Of a DNA stretch of 64,000 nt, positions 34,748-44,339 are shown piece by piece (position 1 is the first letter of the stretch; each line of letters starts with the position of its first letter). Source of the DNA: Chloroflexota bacterium (lineage in GTDB: Bacteria > Chloroflexota > Ktedonobacteria > Ktedonobacterales > Ktedonobacteraceae); contig CADDYT010000008.1 of assembly GCA_902810755.1 (NCBI GenBank), positions 1 through 64,000 of the forward strand, in the 5' to 3' direction. The position numbers were made by a program, and so were the translations under genes. Below the pieces are notes generated by a model. That model searched no databases and was not told the DNA's origin. It saw only the letters and a list, made by a program, of their open reading frames with translations.

Positions 34748-36130
34748 TTATATCGCCGCGCCGCTCCTGTTCTGCTGCTGATGCCTGTAGGCCTGTTTGA
34801 TGGCAGAGAGGCTGCGCTGGATTTCGCCGCGCTCCTCCAGATGGCTGGCATAGTGGAAGTAGGCGCTGGCAACCAGGTCGTGATCGCGAATCTTTTCCAG
34901 TAAAGCCAGACCCTGCTCAAAGGCGCGGTCGGCCTCAGTGTAATCACCGGCCTGGTGACGCAGTTGCGCCAGCACCAGCAACGCCTGGCCCTGCGCCCGC
35001 GCATCACCGCTGGCACGGGTGATGGTAACAGCTTCCTGCGCCTGCTGCTCCGCCATCTGCACATCCCCGCGCTTGCTCGCCAGTTCGGCCAGGGCAATGA
35101 GGCTTTGCGCAAATGAGGCGCTATCGTGAAGCGGGCGGGCCATCTCCGTCGCCTGGAGATATTTCTGCTCCGCCTCCTCCGCCTTCTGCTGCTTCTCCAA
35201 CGCCCGGCCTAACTCTTGATGGAGACGGCTCTGCTGAAGTTGCAGGCCGCGCATCTGGTAGATGGCACAGCTGCGCGCCGCCTGATCTCTGGCCGACAAA
35301 AACCTGCCCGCAGCCCGCGAACGCTGGCTATTCTCCAGTGAGAGTTGTGCATAGCTTCTCTCGTCGTTATCCAGTTGCTCGACCAGCGCCTGCGCGCGCT
35401 GCATATAGAGATTCGCTCTCTCAAATTCGGCGAGCGCGGCACAATCATCGACCAGGTTGCAGTAGACTTCCAGGGCGAAGAAGGAATCGCTGATCTCTTC
35501 CTCTTCAATGGCAGTCGCGCAGACGCGATGTGTTTCTTCAGCCAGAGTGTAATTGGATAACAGGAAATTCGCTTTGCCCAGTAGATTGCGGGCGCGTTCG
35601 GCCAGTTCGCGCTCCTTGAGCGTCTCTGCCTGCCCGATGGCGGCGCGCAGATCGGCTATGGCCTCTTCAAAGCGACGCCGCGCCAGGGCAATCTGCCCGC
35701 GCAGCAGGAAGAACTGGTAGGAGTGCGGCGGCGCAAGGCGAGACGGGGCAAGGGGGAGAAGCAACTGCATAGCCTCTTCATACGCGCCCTGTCGCAGCAG
35801 CACCGCCGCTTGCAGCAGTTCAACCTCAATCTGGTCGCTCTCATCGGTATTCACCGGGGCGTAGCCGAGAACCTGGGACTGCGAGTCTGCTGCCGGAGAG
35901 CTTTCAAGCAACAGGGTAACAGGAACGCCCAGCCGCTGCGCGAGGACAGACAACGCCTTGATCGACGGACGCAGCTTCCCGTGTTCAATGGCTGAGATGT
36001 AAGAAACAGAGAACTCGGGCGATGCCAGCCGAGCCTGCGTCATGCCACGTTCAATACGGGCCTTTCGCATGTTCGCGCCTATACGCGCGGAGACAGACTT
36101 GACAATACTGGTTGTTTCAAGGTATGGCAT
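34748..36130 (-). CDS. XRE-family HTH regulator with TPR repeats
   Basis: A 460-residue regulator. The N-terminal Cro/C1-type HTH (ARIGANMRKARIERGMTQAR ... SVSYISAIEHGKLRPS, about 16-70) is followed by about 340 residues of helical TPR-like repeats (AAVLLRQGAYEEAMQLLLPL; AEQKYLQATEMARPLHDSAS; ADRAFEQGLALLEKIRDHDL). This layout matches peptide-sensing or protein-sensing regulators of the RRNPP/PlcR-like type and related Chloroflexota proteins; the ligand is unknown. It has no ATPase domain, unlike its neighbour at 31608. A good promoter match lies at 36313-36341. Confidence 0.83.
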   Translation of the reverse strand: MPYLETTSIVKSVSARIGANMRKARIERGMTQARLASPEFSVSYISAIEHGKLRPSIKALSVLAQRLGVPVTLLLESSPAADSQSQVLGYAPVNTDESDQIEVELLQAAVLLRQGAYEEAMQLLLPLAPSRLAPPHSYQFFLLRGQIALARRRFEEAIADLRAAIGQAETLKERELAERARNLLGKANFLLSNYTLAEETHRVCATAIEEEEISDSFFALEVYCNLVDDCAALAEFERANLYMQRAQALVEQLDNDERSYAQLSLENSQRSRAAGRFLSARDQAARSCAIYQMRGLQLQQSRLHQELGRALEKQQKAEEAEQKYLQATEMARPLHDSASFAQSLIALAELASKRGDVQMAEQQAQEAVTITRASGDARAQGQALLVLAQLRHQAGDYTEADRAFEQGLALLEKIRDHDLVASAYFHYASHLEERGEIQRSLSAIKQAYRHQQQNRSGAAI

Positions 36131-36312
36131 GGCTCATCCTTTCACAAATGCTCACCCTCTCACCCTGCAAGAGGGATGAGTAAACGCTACTCGCTTGTGT
36201 GACTCCTGCTCCAATCTGGCAAGCCGTTTCTTCTCTTCATCATCTTTCTCACATTCAAATGAGTTGCATCCTTCGTGAAAAGAAAAGGAGCAGAGCAATC
36301 GCCCCCACGTCT

Positions 36313-36341
36313 AGTATACACGTAAAGCGGAGCAAAAGCAA
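36313..36341 (-). promoter_or_regulatory. Predicted promoter of the XRE/TPR regulator gene
   Basis: Minus strand TTGCTT (36336-36341), 17-nt spacer, TATACT (36313-36318). Pattern match only. Confidence 0.5.
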
Positions 36342-36509
36342 AACATAAGAAGTTGAGTGGCTTCACATAGCTCATAATTCCTACTCTTCGTGCCTGAATG
36401 TTCACCTGTCTACCATAGAAGCAGAAAAAGTGCTATGATAAACCCAGACAACGGAAATATGCTTGCAAGCACAAACCTGCAGGACAGCAATGAATCATAG
36501 ACTCTTTCG

Positions 36510-36539
36510 TTGTCTTCTTTCCCCTCCCCGCGCTATGAT
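36510..36539 (+). promoter_or_regulatory. Predicted promoter of the cytochrome P450 gene
   Basis: TTGTCT (36510-36515), 18-nt spacer, TATGAT (36534-36539), about 75 nt before the P450 start. Confidence 0.4.
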
Positions 36540-36613
36540 ACACTATGATAGAGAAATGTATGAGTATGGAAACGTTTTGTCTGGAACTGGAAAGAAAAGA
36601 GACGAGACGATAG

Positions 36614-38143
36614 ATGGCAACGAAGATAGATGACCAACAGATGCAAGGGCAACAAGAGGCGCGAACACAGACGAAGGCGCAGACACAGGCAACTCTGCCG
36701 CCGGGGCCGGGGAAGCTGCCCTATCTGGGCAACCTGCTTGAACTCCGCCAGAACCCGCTGGGCTACTTTCAGCAGATGCAGCGCACGTATGGGGATATGG
36801 CGACGATCCATTTTGGCAAGACGCCGGTGGTGCTGCTCTTCCGACCCGAATATGTGCGTTACGTGCTGGTGGAACGCCCGCGCAGCTTCGTGAACAGCAC
36901 CTTCGCGGGCGGCCCGAACGATGACAGCAGCGCGGCCAACGAGGGTTTGCTGACAATTAACGGGGAGAAGCACCGGCAACAGCGGCGGGCCGTGCAACCT
37001 GCCTTCCACAAAAAGCGTGTCGAGGGCTATGCCACCATTATGCAGGAGTATACGCAGGAGTTGCTGGATAGCTGGCAGGCCGGGGAGACGGTGGATATGT
37101 CGCAGGCCATGCAGGAATTGACGCTGCGCATCGTCAGTAAATGCCTCTTCAGCATCGACCTGTCGAATCAGTTGCGCCCGCTGGGCGACGCCTTCAACGG
37201 CTTCATCGGCAGTCAGACCAGCGTAGTGGAAGACCTGCTCAATATTCGCATCGATAACCCGATCACCGGCTATGGCAGGCGCAGGGCGGCGATGCGCCAG
37301 TTGAACACGCTGGTCTATACGCTGATAGCGCAGCGCCGCGACAACCCCCACGATTACGATGATGTTCTGGCGATGTTGATGGAGGCGACGAGCGGCGACG
37401 AGCCGGAGACGAAGCTGACGGAAAAGCAAATTCACGACCACATCATCACCTTCCTCGCCGCCGGCCACGAGACAACGGCCATTGCCCTGGTCTGGACATT
37501 TTACCTGCTGGCGCAGTATCCCGCCGTGCGCGAAAAGCTGCTGGAAGAACTGCGCACCGTCCTGGCAGGTCGCACGCCAACAGCAGAGGACGTAGCGAAA
37601 CTGCCCTACCTGGACCGGGTCTTGAGCGAGTCGATGCGCCTCTACCCTCCTGCCTGGATGCAGGTGCGCTTCACCGCAGAGGATGTCGAGATCGGCGGCG
37701 TCACGCTGCCGCAGGGAACGATGTTGATTGTCAGCCAGTGGGTGCTGCACCGCCTGCCGGAAATCTGGGGGGACGCGGAGGTCTTCCGCCCGGAACGCTG
37801 GGACCCGGCCAGCGAGCAGGCGATCCAGCCCGGCGCCTACTTCCCCTTTGGCGGCGGCCCGCGCACCTGCATCGGCATGCCCCTGGCGCAACTGGAGGCG
37901 AAAATCATTCTCGCCACCATCCTGCAACGCTACACGCCGCAGCCCGTTCCCGGCTACACCCCCGGCCTGCAGCCCGTCATCACCCTGCGCCCGAAACGCA
38001 ACCTGCGCACTATCCTGATTCCCACTGTGACGGGCAGCAACGGCTCCTCAAACGCCTGGCGCCAGCTTGCCCCCGCCCCCAACGCCACCGTCCAGGAGCG
38101 CAAAGGCTGTCTGACCGCCCTGCTGAGCCTGTTCGGCTTGTAG
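36614..38143 (+). CDS. Cytochrome P450
   Basis: A 509-residue soluble heme-thiolate monooxygenase. Signatures in order: Pro-rich entry LPPGPGKLPYLGNLLELRQN (about 29-48), C-helix HRQQRRAVQPAFHK, I-helix oxygen-binding motif AGHETTAIAL (about 286), K-helix ExxR in LSESMRLYPPAW, the PERF-like FRPERWDP and the heme loop PFGGGPRTCIGMPLAQLEAK with the Cys ligand (about residue 421). There is no N-terminal membrane anchor; the first 25 residues are Gln/Thr-rich and probably disordered. No ferredoxin or reductase gene is adjacent, so electrons come from elsewhere. The overall layout resembles the CYP102/CYP110-like fatty-acid or terpene hydroxylases; the substrate is unassigned. Confidence 0.93.
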   Translation: MATKIDDQQMQGQQEARTQTKAQTQATLPPGPGKLPYLGNLLELRQNPLGYFQQMQRTYGDMATIHFGKTPVVLLFRPEYVRYVLVERPRSFVNSTFAGGPNDDSSAANEGLLTINGEKHRQQRRAVQPAFHKKRVEGYATIMQEYTQELLDSWQAGETVDMSQAMQELTLRIVSKCLFSIDLSNQLRPLGDAFNGFIGSQTSVVEDLLNIRIDNPITGYGRRRAAMRQLNTLVYTLIAQRRDNPHDYDDVLAMLMEATSGDEPETKLTEKQIHDHIITFLAAGHETTAIALVWTFYLLAQYPAVREKLLEELRTVLAGRTPTAEDVAKLPYLDRVLSESMRLYPPAWMQVRFTAEDVEIGGVTLPQGTMLIVSQWVLHRLPEIWGDAEVFRPERWDPASEQAIQPGAYFPFGGGPRTCIGMPLAQLEAKIILATILQRYTPQPVPGYTPGLQPVITLRPKRNLRTILIPTVTGSNGSSNAWRQLAPAPNATVQERKGCLTALLSLFGL

Positions 38144-38220
38144 AGGCGACCCTGATGAATGTCGCCAGCCGCAGCCCGCAAGGGGTGACCTCATAGGCGT
38201 CAACTTAAGGCCACCAGAGC

Positions 38221-38437
38221 AGGCCAGCCGCCAGGGGTGGCCCTACTATACGCGGGGCCACTCAGATGGCTCTGGGAGCCATACTGGCACCGTATAGAGT
38301 AGGGCCACCCCTGGCGGCTGGCCTGCTCTGGTGGCCTGCACGGCTGGTCCCGTGTCGTCTCTCGTAGGGCCACCCCTGGCGGCTGGCCTGCCCGTGTGGC
38401 CTGCCCCGGCGCTGGCCTGTCTCCTGCGGCTGGCCTG
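38221..38437. repeat. Cluster of about 35-nt palindromic repeats (family 1, locus B)
   Basis: Units at 38221-38254 (+), 38291-38325 (-) and 38357-38390 (-), followed by degenerate copies to about 38437. They share the core GGCCAGCCGCCAGGGGTGGCC or its complement and the tail CTACTATA/CTACTCTATA with loci A and C. They fill the spacer between the convergent P450 and alkyltransferase-like genes (38144-38476). Confidence 0.85.
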
Positions 38438-38476
38438 CACCGGTGGTGGCCTGGCTACGGGCGGCTGGCCCGATTC

Positions 38477-38944
38477 TCACGAAATCTCTTCCCTGAAGGG
38501 CGAGGCGGGATCGTTGAGCATAAGGTTGAGCAGGCGGGGAGTGGGGGCGACGGGGACAACGGCGTTAGCGAGGATGCTTTGCAGTTCCTCGCCGCTCAGG
38601 TCGCGCGAGGGGTCCCAGCCGTAGCGTTTGAGGTCGACGCGCTCGTCCTCGGAGAAGGTGATGCCTTCAGCTTCCAGCAGTTTGCGCATGCGCCCGCGCT
38701 GGCCGAAGGCCCGGCTACCGCTCAATTCGCCCTTGCTATTGATGACGCGCTGCGCAGGCACGCCTTCAGGCGACTCGTTCATGATCCAGCCGATCATGCG
38801 CGCACCACGAGGGTAGCCCAGCGCCTTGCCAATCCAGCCATAGGTCGTCACTTTTCCGGGAGGGCAGGCGCGCACCAGGGCGTAGACCTGTCCTTTGAGC
38901 GAGGCTACAACCTGCCCGCGAGTCGGAGGTGTCTCTTCTACCAT
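38477..38944 (-). CDS. Alkyltransferase-like (ATL/MGMT family) DNA-binding protein
   Basis: From ATG 38944 this is a 155-residue member of the MGMT DNA-binding domain family. The segments YALVRACPPGKVTTYGWIGK, GYPRGARMIGWIMNES and GVPAQRVINSKGELSG align with MGMT. The methyl-acceptor motif PCHR is replaced by PAQR, so there is no acceptor Cys. That defines alkyltransferase-like proteins, which bind O6-alkylguanine and recruit nucleotide excision repair instead of repairing directly. The C-terminal extra (about 40 residues, ending FREEIS) is longer than in short ATLs. Upstream in-frame ATGs (39001, 39037) are possible starts but add no conserved sequence. Confidence 0.8.
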   Translation of the reverse strand: MVEETPPTRGQVVASLKGQVYALVRACPPGKVTTYGWIGKALGYPRGARMIGWIMNESPEGVPAQRVINSKGELSGSRAFGQRGRMRKLLEAEGITFSEDERVDLKRYGWDPSRDLSGEELQSILANAVVPVAPTPRLLNLMLNDPASPFREEIS

Positions 38945-39052
38945 TGCGTTACCAGCTTTCTTCCAGATCGATACATTTGTTCTATATCCTGCCGCTGACA
39001 TTATATCACGTTCGTCCCCAGGGAAGGGCATATGCAAAGAATATTGCCCGCT

Positions 39053-41125
39053 TCACCTTTTCTGCATGGGCAGGGTAAAACTGAAGGTTGCTCCCTGGCC
39101 GGGGGCGCTCTCGACAGAGATGGAGCCGTGATGGCGCTTGATGATTTCGCTGGCGAGGTAGAGGCCGATACCCAGGCCCGCAAAGGGCTGGTGGTTAGCG
39201 TCGCTGACCTGATAGTACCGCTCGAAAATCTTCTGCTGGTGTTCTCTGGCGATGCCGGGACCGAAATCCTGCACGCTGACACAGGCATTTTCCTGCCCGG
39301 CGGAGAGGCGCACCACGATCATATCGGCATCGGGAGTGTAGCGAATGGCGTTCGTCAGTAAATTGATGAGAACCTGCCCGATGCGGTCGGCGTCGCCGAG
39401 GATGGTGGCGTGTGTCTGCCCTTCCAGCCGTATGTGATGGCTGGCCGTTCCTTCCCTCACAGTTTCCACAATCTCGCGCACGAGGGTATCCAGTTGAAAG
39501 GGCTGCATCGCGTAGTCTAGCTGGCCGGTTTGCATACGGGAAATGTCCAGCAAATCCGTCACCAGCTTGGTGAGGCGCGTAACCTGGTGATCGACGCGCT
39601 CCAGATAGACCAGCGCCTGCGTATCCTGTTGCCTGCGCAGGCGCTGACCGAGCAGGTGGAGAAAGCCTTTCAGGCTCGTCAACGGCGTGCGCAGTTCGTG
39701 GCTCGCCATAGCAATGAATTCATCTTTACGTTGCTCCTGCTCTTTGAATTGCGTGATATCGTGCAGGACGCTTAACACAGCCCAGGGCCGACCGCGACTA
39801 TCTGTCACCGCCGTCGAGGTAATCAGCAGCCAGCACACGTCGCTGTTCTCCTTCTTTCGCAAGCGTACCGTCACCTGCAAGGGGCCTTCCCCCGCGATGA
39901 CGCGCCGACCCGGAAAACGCTCCGGGGAGAGAGGCTCGCCCTGCTCATCGGTCACCTCAAACTGCTGCTCATAGAAAAGAGCGGGCGCGCGCAGTAGTTC
40001 TTCCACTGACCGGTAGCCGTTCAGCGTCGCGATTGCCTGGTTGGCATAGAGAATCTTGCCATCCCTATCCTGCAAGATAATGCCGTCGTCAATGGTTTTA
40101 AGGATGGCTTCAAGTTGCCGGTTAGCGCGCTGCAACTGCTCTTCCAGTTGTGTGCGCCGCGCCAGTTCTTGCTGCGCTTCCTCGTAGAGCCGCGCATTGT
40201 CCAGCGTAATAGCGATGCGCCGCGCCAGTTCTTGCGCAAAGGCGAGATCCTCGTGCGTATAGCGCCGTTGCGGCTGCGTAGAGGAGAAAGTAATCGCGCC
40301 GATCACTTTGCCGCGCGCAATCAGCGGCATTCCCATGTAGGATTTGAGGCCAAGCGCATCAATAATGGTCAGCAATTCCGCGTTCTCCTGCTCGTTCTCA
40401 TAAAGCGGTTCATAATGGGCAACGTCGGAGATCAGTTCGGGCTGGCCGGTCTCAAGCAGTCTCTGCAAACCGTATGTGCTGCTTGCGCGGTCTTTATACT
40501 GCTGGTAGAGTTCGCGTACCAACGCCAGTTGCGCGGGGTCGATGTGATTGACGGCAATATCTTTAATCTGTCGCTGCTCATCCAGCACGGCGATACGGCA
40601 ATAATCGGCCAGTTCTGGCACAATCAACTGCGCAATCTCTTGCAGCGTGAACTGCTGATCCAGCGAGGAAGCCAGTTTCTCGCTGGCCTCGTTAAGCAAA
40701 CGCTGTCGCTCCTCCGCCTGCTTGCGCTCTGTGATATTGCGGAAATTGCCAACGATGGCCTGAATGTGCGGGTCGTGCAGGTAATTCGAGCCGGTAGCCT
40801 CAACCCAGACCCAGGAACCGTTTTTGTGCCGGACACGATATTGCAGCGTGACCCGCCCGCCTGGCGTCTGAAGCAAGCTGGCGAATGCTTCCATAAACGC
40901 GGGAAAATCATCGGGATGCACGTAAGGTCGCGCGTCTACCCCCTGAATCTCTTCCGGCCTGTAGCCTGAGACCCGCTCTACCGAATCGCTCGAATAAAGA
41001 ACCTTTCCCTCGGCGCTGAGCAGTTGAATCGCGTCAGCACTTTGCTGAATCAGGGCGCGAAAGCGTTCTTCGCTCTGCCGCAGAACATCCAGCGCGGCAT
41101 CCTGCCTGTTCATATCAGTCGCCAT
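39053..41125 (-). CDS. Multi-PAS/GAF sensor histidine kinase
   Basis: About 690 residues from ATG 41125 (MATDMNRQDAALDVLRQSEE), which has AAAAGG upstream; the frame is open to 41311. Domains: PAS/PAC (about 20-145, FRALIQQSADAIQLLSAEGK ... IVGNFRNITERKQAEERQRL), GAF (about 160-320, QEIAQLIVPELADYCRIAVL), a second PAS (about 345-460), HisKA with His in IAMASHELRTPLTSLKGFLH, and HATPase_c (NLLTNAIRYTPDAD, DFGPGI, GLGIGLYLASEI). No membrane helices. It is closely related in layout to the kinase at 29654-31405, so the two are probably paralogues. No cognate regulator is adjacent. Confidence 0.9.
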   Translation of the reverse strand: MATDMNRQDAALDVLRQSEERFRALIQQSADAIQLLSAEGKVLYSSDSVERVSGYRPEEIQGVDARPYVHPDDFPAFMEAFASLLQTPGGRVTLQYRVRHKNGSWVWVEATGSNYLHDPHIQAIVGNFRNITERKQAEERQRLLNEASEKLASSLDQQFTLQEIAQLIVPELADYCRIAVLDEQRQIKDIAVNHIDPAQLALVRELYQQYKDRASSTYGLQRLLETGQPELISDVAHYEPLYENEQENAELLTIIDALGLKSYMGMPLIARGKVIGAITFSSTQPQRRYTHEDLAFAQELARRIAITLDNARLYEEAQQELARRTQLEEQLQRANRQLEAILKTIDDGIILQDRDGKILYANQAIATLNGYRSVEELLRAPALFYEQQFEVTDEQGEPLSPERFPGRRVIAGEGPLQVTVRLRKKENSDVCWLLITSTAVTDSRGRPWAVLSVLHDITQFKEQEQRKDEFIAMASHELRTPLTSLKGFLHLLGQRLRRQQDTQALVYLERVDHQVTRLTKLVTDLLDISRMQTGQLDYAMQPFQLDTLVREIVETVREGTASHHIRLEGQTHATILGDADRIGQVLINLLTNAIRYTPDADMIVVRLSAGQENACVSVQDFGPGIAREHQQKIFERYYQVSDANHQPFAGLGIGLYLASEIIKRHHGSISVESAPGQGATFSFTLPMQKR

Positions 41126-41303
41126 GCAATCTATCCTTTTTGCCAGCGCGGACTCATCCGCTTCATACGCTACTATACCATGTTTTTCCCTTTCTCTCAA
41201 ACCGGGCAAAGGCAACCCTGGACAGGTCGTGCTATGAGTAATCATCGCCGACGTGGCATGCCATGCGCGTGGCCGCCGGTCATGGCATTGCCAGGATATA
41301 GCT

Positions 41304-42173
41304 CTACACAAACAGCGGCATCATGCCCAGGCGGTTGACAAGTTCCTGCATCTGCGCATCTGTTGGCTCAGTTTGACCAGGCTGGAAGCGGCTGGCGGCA
41401 TCGAGAACCATTGGCAGCAAATGGATGTCACCAACGGTGTTGAGGAAGATGCCCGGCTGTTTGAGTGTCCAGTGAACGGCGAGATCGATATCTTGCTGGT
41501 TATCCAGTGGCTGGTACCACGTTTCGTGTGTATGCGGGTGCCCCCACCAGGGCCGATAGGCGATGGATTTGATCGTCTGCACGGCGACATTGCGTTGCTG
41601 GCAGGCGGCGAGCAGGGCATTGAAGTTTTCTGCGTAGTAGGGACTCTGCATGGTCAGAAAGTTGTAGGGCAGCAAGACCGAATCGAAGTCGTAGCGTTCG
41701 AGGCTGCGCCGATGGGTGGCGGCAATCTCCAGCCCGTGTCCGGTAACGCCGATAGCGCGTACCAGGCCCTGATGCTTCGCCTCGATAGCTGCTTCAATCG
41801 CGCCGCCGGGACTGAGAGCAATGTCCCACTCGATGGGGTCGACGAGGTTGTGCAACTGCCACAGGTCTATAGAGTCAATGCCCATGCGTTCGAGGGAGCG
41901 ATGCAGATCCTCCTTCGCGGCCTGAGCCGTGCGCCCGTCGGTTTTCGTGGCAACAAAAAATTGCGAGCGATACTGCTTGAGCCAGGGGGCAATACGCAAT
42001 TCAGCATCCCCATAGCTGGCTGCCACATCGATATGATTGACGCCGTACTGGAGCAATACTTCCAGCGTTCTGTCCGCCTCCTCCTGCGTCACATGACTGA
42101 GAGCAGCCGCGCCAAAAAGCGCGCGCGTACTCATATGACCGCTGCGACCAAATACCTGCTTTGCTATTGCCAT
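41304..42173 (-). CDS. Aldo/keto reductase
   Basis: A 289-residue NADPH-dependent oxidoreductase with a TIM-barrel AKR fold. The catalytic tetrad is visible: Asp and Tyr in [12 protein letters not shown] (about 48-59), Lys in FVATKTDGR (about 75) and His in [10 protein letters not shown] (about 108). Conserved [20 protein letters not shown] and [19 protein letters not shown] follow. The C-terminus is short, as in AKR family members that reduce aldehydes or oxidise small sugars. The immediate upstream gene on this strand is a peroxiredoxin, so a role in detoxifying oxidised carbonyls is plausible but not proven. Confidence 0.9.
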   Translation of the reverse strand: MAIAKQVFGRSGHMSTRALFGAAALSHVTQEEADRTLEVLLQYGVNHIDVAASYGDAELRIAPWLKQYRSQFFVATKTDGRTAQAAKEDLHRSLERMGIDSIDLWQLHNLVDPIEWDIALSPGGAIEAAIEAKHQGLVRAIGVTGHGLEIAATHRRSLERYDFDSVLLPYNFLTMQSPYYAENFNALLAACQQRNVAVQTIKSIAYRPWWGHPHTHETWYQPLDNQQDIDLAVHWTLKQPGIFLNTVGDIHLLPMVLDAASRFQPGQTEPTDAQMQELVNRLGMMPLFV

Positions 42174-42323
42174 CTCTTCTGTTCCTCCGATCTTCCTTTT
42201 TACTGCTGTCTGACTCTGCTACCATTAAAAGCTTTGTCCTTTTCATTGTAGCTCTCCACCAGCACGATTGGATAGAGCAACAGATGACGATGCCGACGCA
42301 ATTGATTTCGTTATTTCCCGCTT

Positions 42324-42827
42324 TTACTCATGCTCCCTGCGCAGCGTTTGTAGCACTCGCATTGCCTCCTCAACGTGTTTTTCGGCGGCAAACTGGGCGA
42401 TGAAGATGTGGCGCACGAGGCCTTGTTTGTCGATGACAAAGGTGACGCGCCCGGGCAGCAGGCCTAGCATGGGAGAAACGCCATAGCGTTTGCGCACACT
42501 GCCATCTCTGTCGCTAAGCAAGATGAAGGGAAGACGGTGCCGGGCGGCGAAGCTCTGGTGCGCCTGTTCAGAGTCTGAACTGATGCCGATGACTTCGGCC
42601 CCCATTTCTTTGAAAATCTCGTAGCTATCGCGGAAGGCGCAAGCTTCTGCGGTGCAACCGGGAGTAAAGTCTTTCGGGTAAAAGTAGAGAACGATGTCGC
42701 TTTTGCCAATAAAGTTTGAGAGGCTGATCGGCTGGCCCTTCTGATCCGGGAGCGTGAAGTCAGGGGCCTGGTCGCCTATCTTTATTTTGTTGCTTGCTGA
42801 TCGCGCTTGCTCGTTTGGGGTGTTCAT
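42324..42827 (-). CDS. bcp: Peroxiredoxin (BCP/PrxQ type)
   Basis: A 167-residue thiol peroxidase that reduces hydrogen peroxide and organic hydroperoxides. Motifs: DQAPDFTLPDQKGQPISL, then YPKDFTPGCTAEACAFRD, with the peroxidatic Cys in PGCT and the resolving Cys five residues later, the PrxQ arrangement. VIGISSDSEQAHQSFAARHR and GRVTFVIDKQGLVRHIF are standard. Reduction by thioredoxin is expected. Both cysteines are encoded by ordinary Cys codons, unlike the TGA in the DsbA-like gene at 6123. Confidence 0.95.
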   Translation of the reverse strand: MNTPNEQARSASNKIKIGDQAPDFTLPDQKGQPISLSNFIGKSDIVLYFYPKDFTPGCTAEACAFRDSYEIFKEMGAEVIGISSDSEQAHQSFAARHRLPFILLSDRDGSVRKRYGVSPMLGLLPGRVTFVIDKQGLVRHIFIAQFAAEKHVEEAMRVLQTLRREHE

Positions 42828-43049
42828 GAGTGTTTTTCATTCTCCTTCTGGCACTGCGGTGATCTCGCCACCGATTTATCTAACTCGCATTGATACCTAC
42901 GCATCACGTTACTTATATGTCATAGCGCGCCCTCTTTTTCCTGTCAAGCGTGTCACCGCTCAGTACATTTCTGGCGTGTAGTGAAAAACAACATCCCGTT
43001 CCTGCTCTGCTGGCAGGCTACATTTCAGAGATAGACTGGAAAAGCTTTG

Positions 43050-44294
43050 ATGATGAACACGTTCCCGCAAGTAGACATCGTTGAAAGAACCAGCGTTGAG
43101 ACCTCTGCCTTCTTTGTCCCCATTTTCCCCGCATATGCGCATCGAGAGGACAGGCCACGTTTCCTGCTCACACCCGACGTGGGCATTGGCGACGCCGTAG
43201 CTATCGGGTTGAGCGCCGTTGACCAGATCGTCAGGAACGATGCCGGGGCATGGGGCGCCATCGATATCCTCTGCAACCGCGTGCAGGCGCAACTGTTTGC
43301 ACACGACCCGCGTATCAACCGCGTGATCGTCAGCGATTGTCGCTTTTTTCCGGGGCGGCAAATTTCGCAGTGGCTGCGCGGCATCGTGCTGGATGAAAAC
43401 GCGCGACGGCTGGTGACGTTCCTGCACGAGCGGCACTACGAGGCCATCCATCCCGGCATCGTCGCGCCTGGCCTCTACTTCCGACTGCACGCGCGCCTGA
43501 TGTATCCCGACGTGCTGAAACTGGCGCGCGATATCTTCTTTCCCCGCCTGTACGCCAATCTCTCCATGCGTAAAGTGGCGAGACAGATGGTGAACCGCTA
43601 CTTCGGACAAAGCGCGCCGGTCGATGAATCTGTCGATGAGGTACTACTCTATGTGAGCCACGAACATATGCAGAAGGCGCGCGCACTGGCCGCGAGGCTC
43701 AAAACGCGCGCAGCCGGGAGTGCCTGTAAGCTGTTGCTGGTGGCTCCTGATAGCGCATCCGCCGTTACGAGACCGCCCACGCGCCTGCTGGCAGCGGCGC
43801 TCTCTCAGGTCCTTGCGCGCTGCCCTCATCTGCTGGTCGCGATTCTGCCCGCCTATACCGACAGGCTGTGCGCGGGCAGGCTCTGGCACGCGCTGGCCTG
43901 TGATGACAGGCATGCCAGTCGTGTCATCTTACTTCCCGCAGAGCCGCGCATGCCACTGCTCGAACTGGCGGCCCTGCTCAACCAGACCAATATCATCCTG
44001 ACAGGCGACACGGGAGTGATGCACCTGGCGGCGGCCACGAAACGTGTAGCGGGAGAAGATGGCGACTGTCCGGCACACAACACATCCAGAATCATCGCCC
44101 TCTTCGGCGGCACCAATCCCGGTTTTTACGGCTACCGAACGCGCACCACCATTCTCGGCGAAGGCCGTCCCGAGCAACGTTCCTTTCGCCCCGGCTTCTC
44201 CAAAGAAGGCTATGACACGCGAGGAAAAGATTTGTTCGACCATATCGATCCACAGATGGTGGTAGATGCTATTATGTGTCACCTGTTCATGTGA
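43050..44294 (+). CDS. Family 9 glycosyltransferase (ADP-heptosyltransferase-like)
   Basis: A 414-residue GT-B enzyme of family GT9, which transfers heptose or a related sugar from a nucleotide donor. The N-terminal domain has LLTPDVGIGDAVAIGLSAVD in place of the usual GxGDxL entry loop. The C-terminal donor domain has the hallmark NIILTGDTGVMHLAAATKRV and IIALFGGTNPGFYGY. In a non-LPS organism this would act on a glycolipid, exopolysaccharide or glycoprotein. ATG 43050 or 43053 may be used, with a TTG just before. The MDR dehydrogenase gene follows after 45 bases, probably as an operon. Confidence 0.85.
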   Translation: MMNTFPQVDIVERTSVETSAFFVPIFPAYAHREDRPRFLLTPDVGIGDAVAIGLSAVDQIVRNDAGAWGAIDILCNRVQAQLFAHDPRINRVIVSDCRFFPGRQISQWLRGIVLDENARRLVTFLHERHYEAIHPGIVAPGLYFRLHARLMYPDVLKLARDIFFPRLYANLSMRKVARQMVNRYFGQSAPVDESVDEVLLYVSHEHMQKARALAARLKTRAAGSACKLLLVAPDSASAVTRPPTRLLAAALSQVLARCPHLLVAILPAYTDRLCAGRLWHALACDDRHASRVILLPAEPRMPLLELAALLNQTNIILTGDTGVMHLAAATKRVAGEDGDCPAHNTSRIIALFGGTNPGFYGYRTRTTILGEGRPEQRSFRPGFSKEGYDTRGKDLFDHIDPQMVVDAIMCHLFM

Positions 44295-44339
44295 GTTTGA
44301 TGTCCGTAGGGCAGCCGTGTTTCCGCTATAAGGAAGTCT

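Larger units (their letters stand above)
36131..36613. other. Divergent spacer between the XRE/TPR regulator and P450 genes
   Basis: Nearly 480 nt without a supported gene. It contains predicted promoters for both flanking genes (36313-36341 minus, 36510-36539 plus). A short minus-strand open frame (36187-36405) has no ribosome-binding site or recognisable motif and is not counted. Confidence 0.5.

Noticed and set aside
36187..36405. 72-codon minus-strand open frame in the P450 promoter region
   Set aside because: No ribosome-binding site and no recognisable motif; it overlaps predicted promoters.
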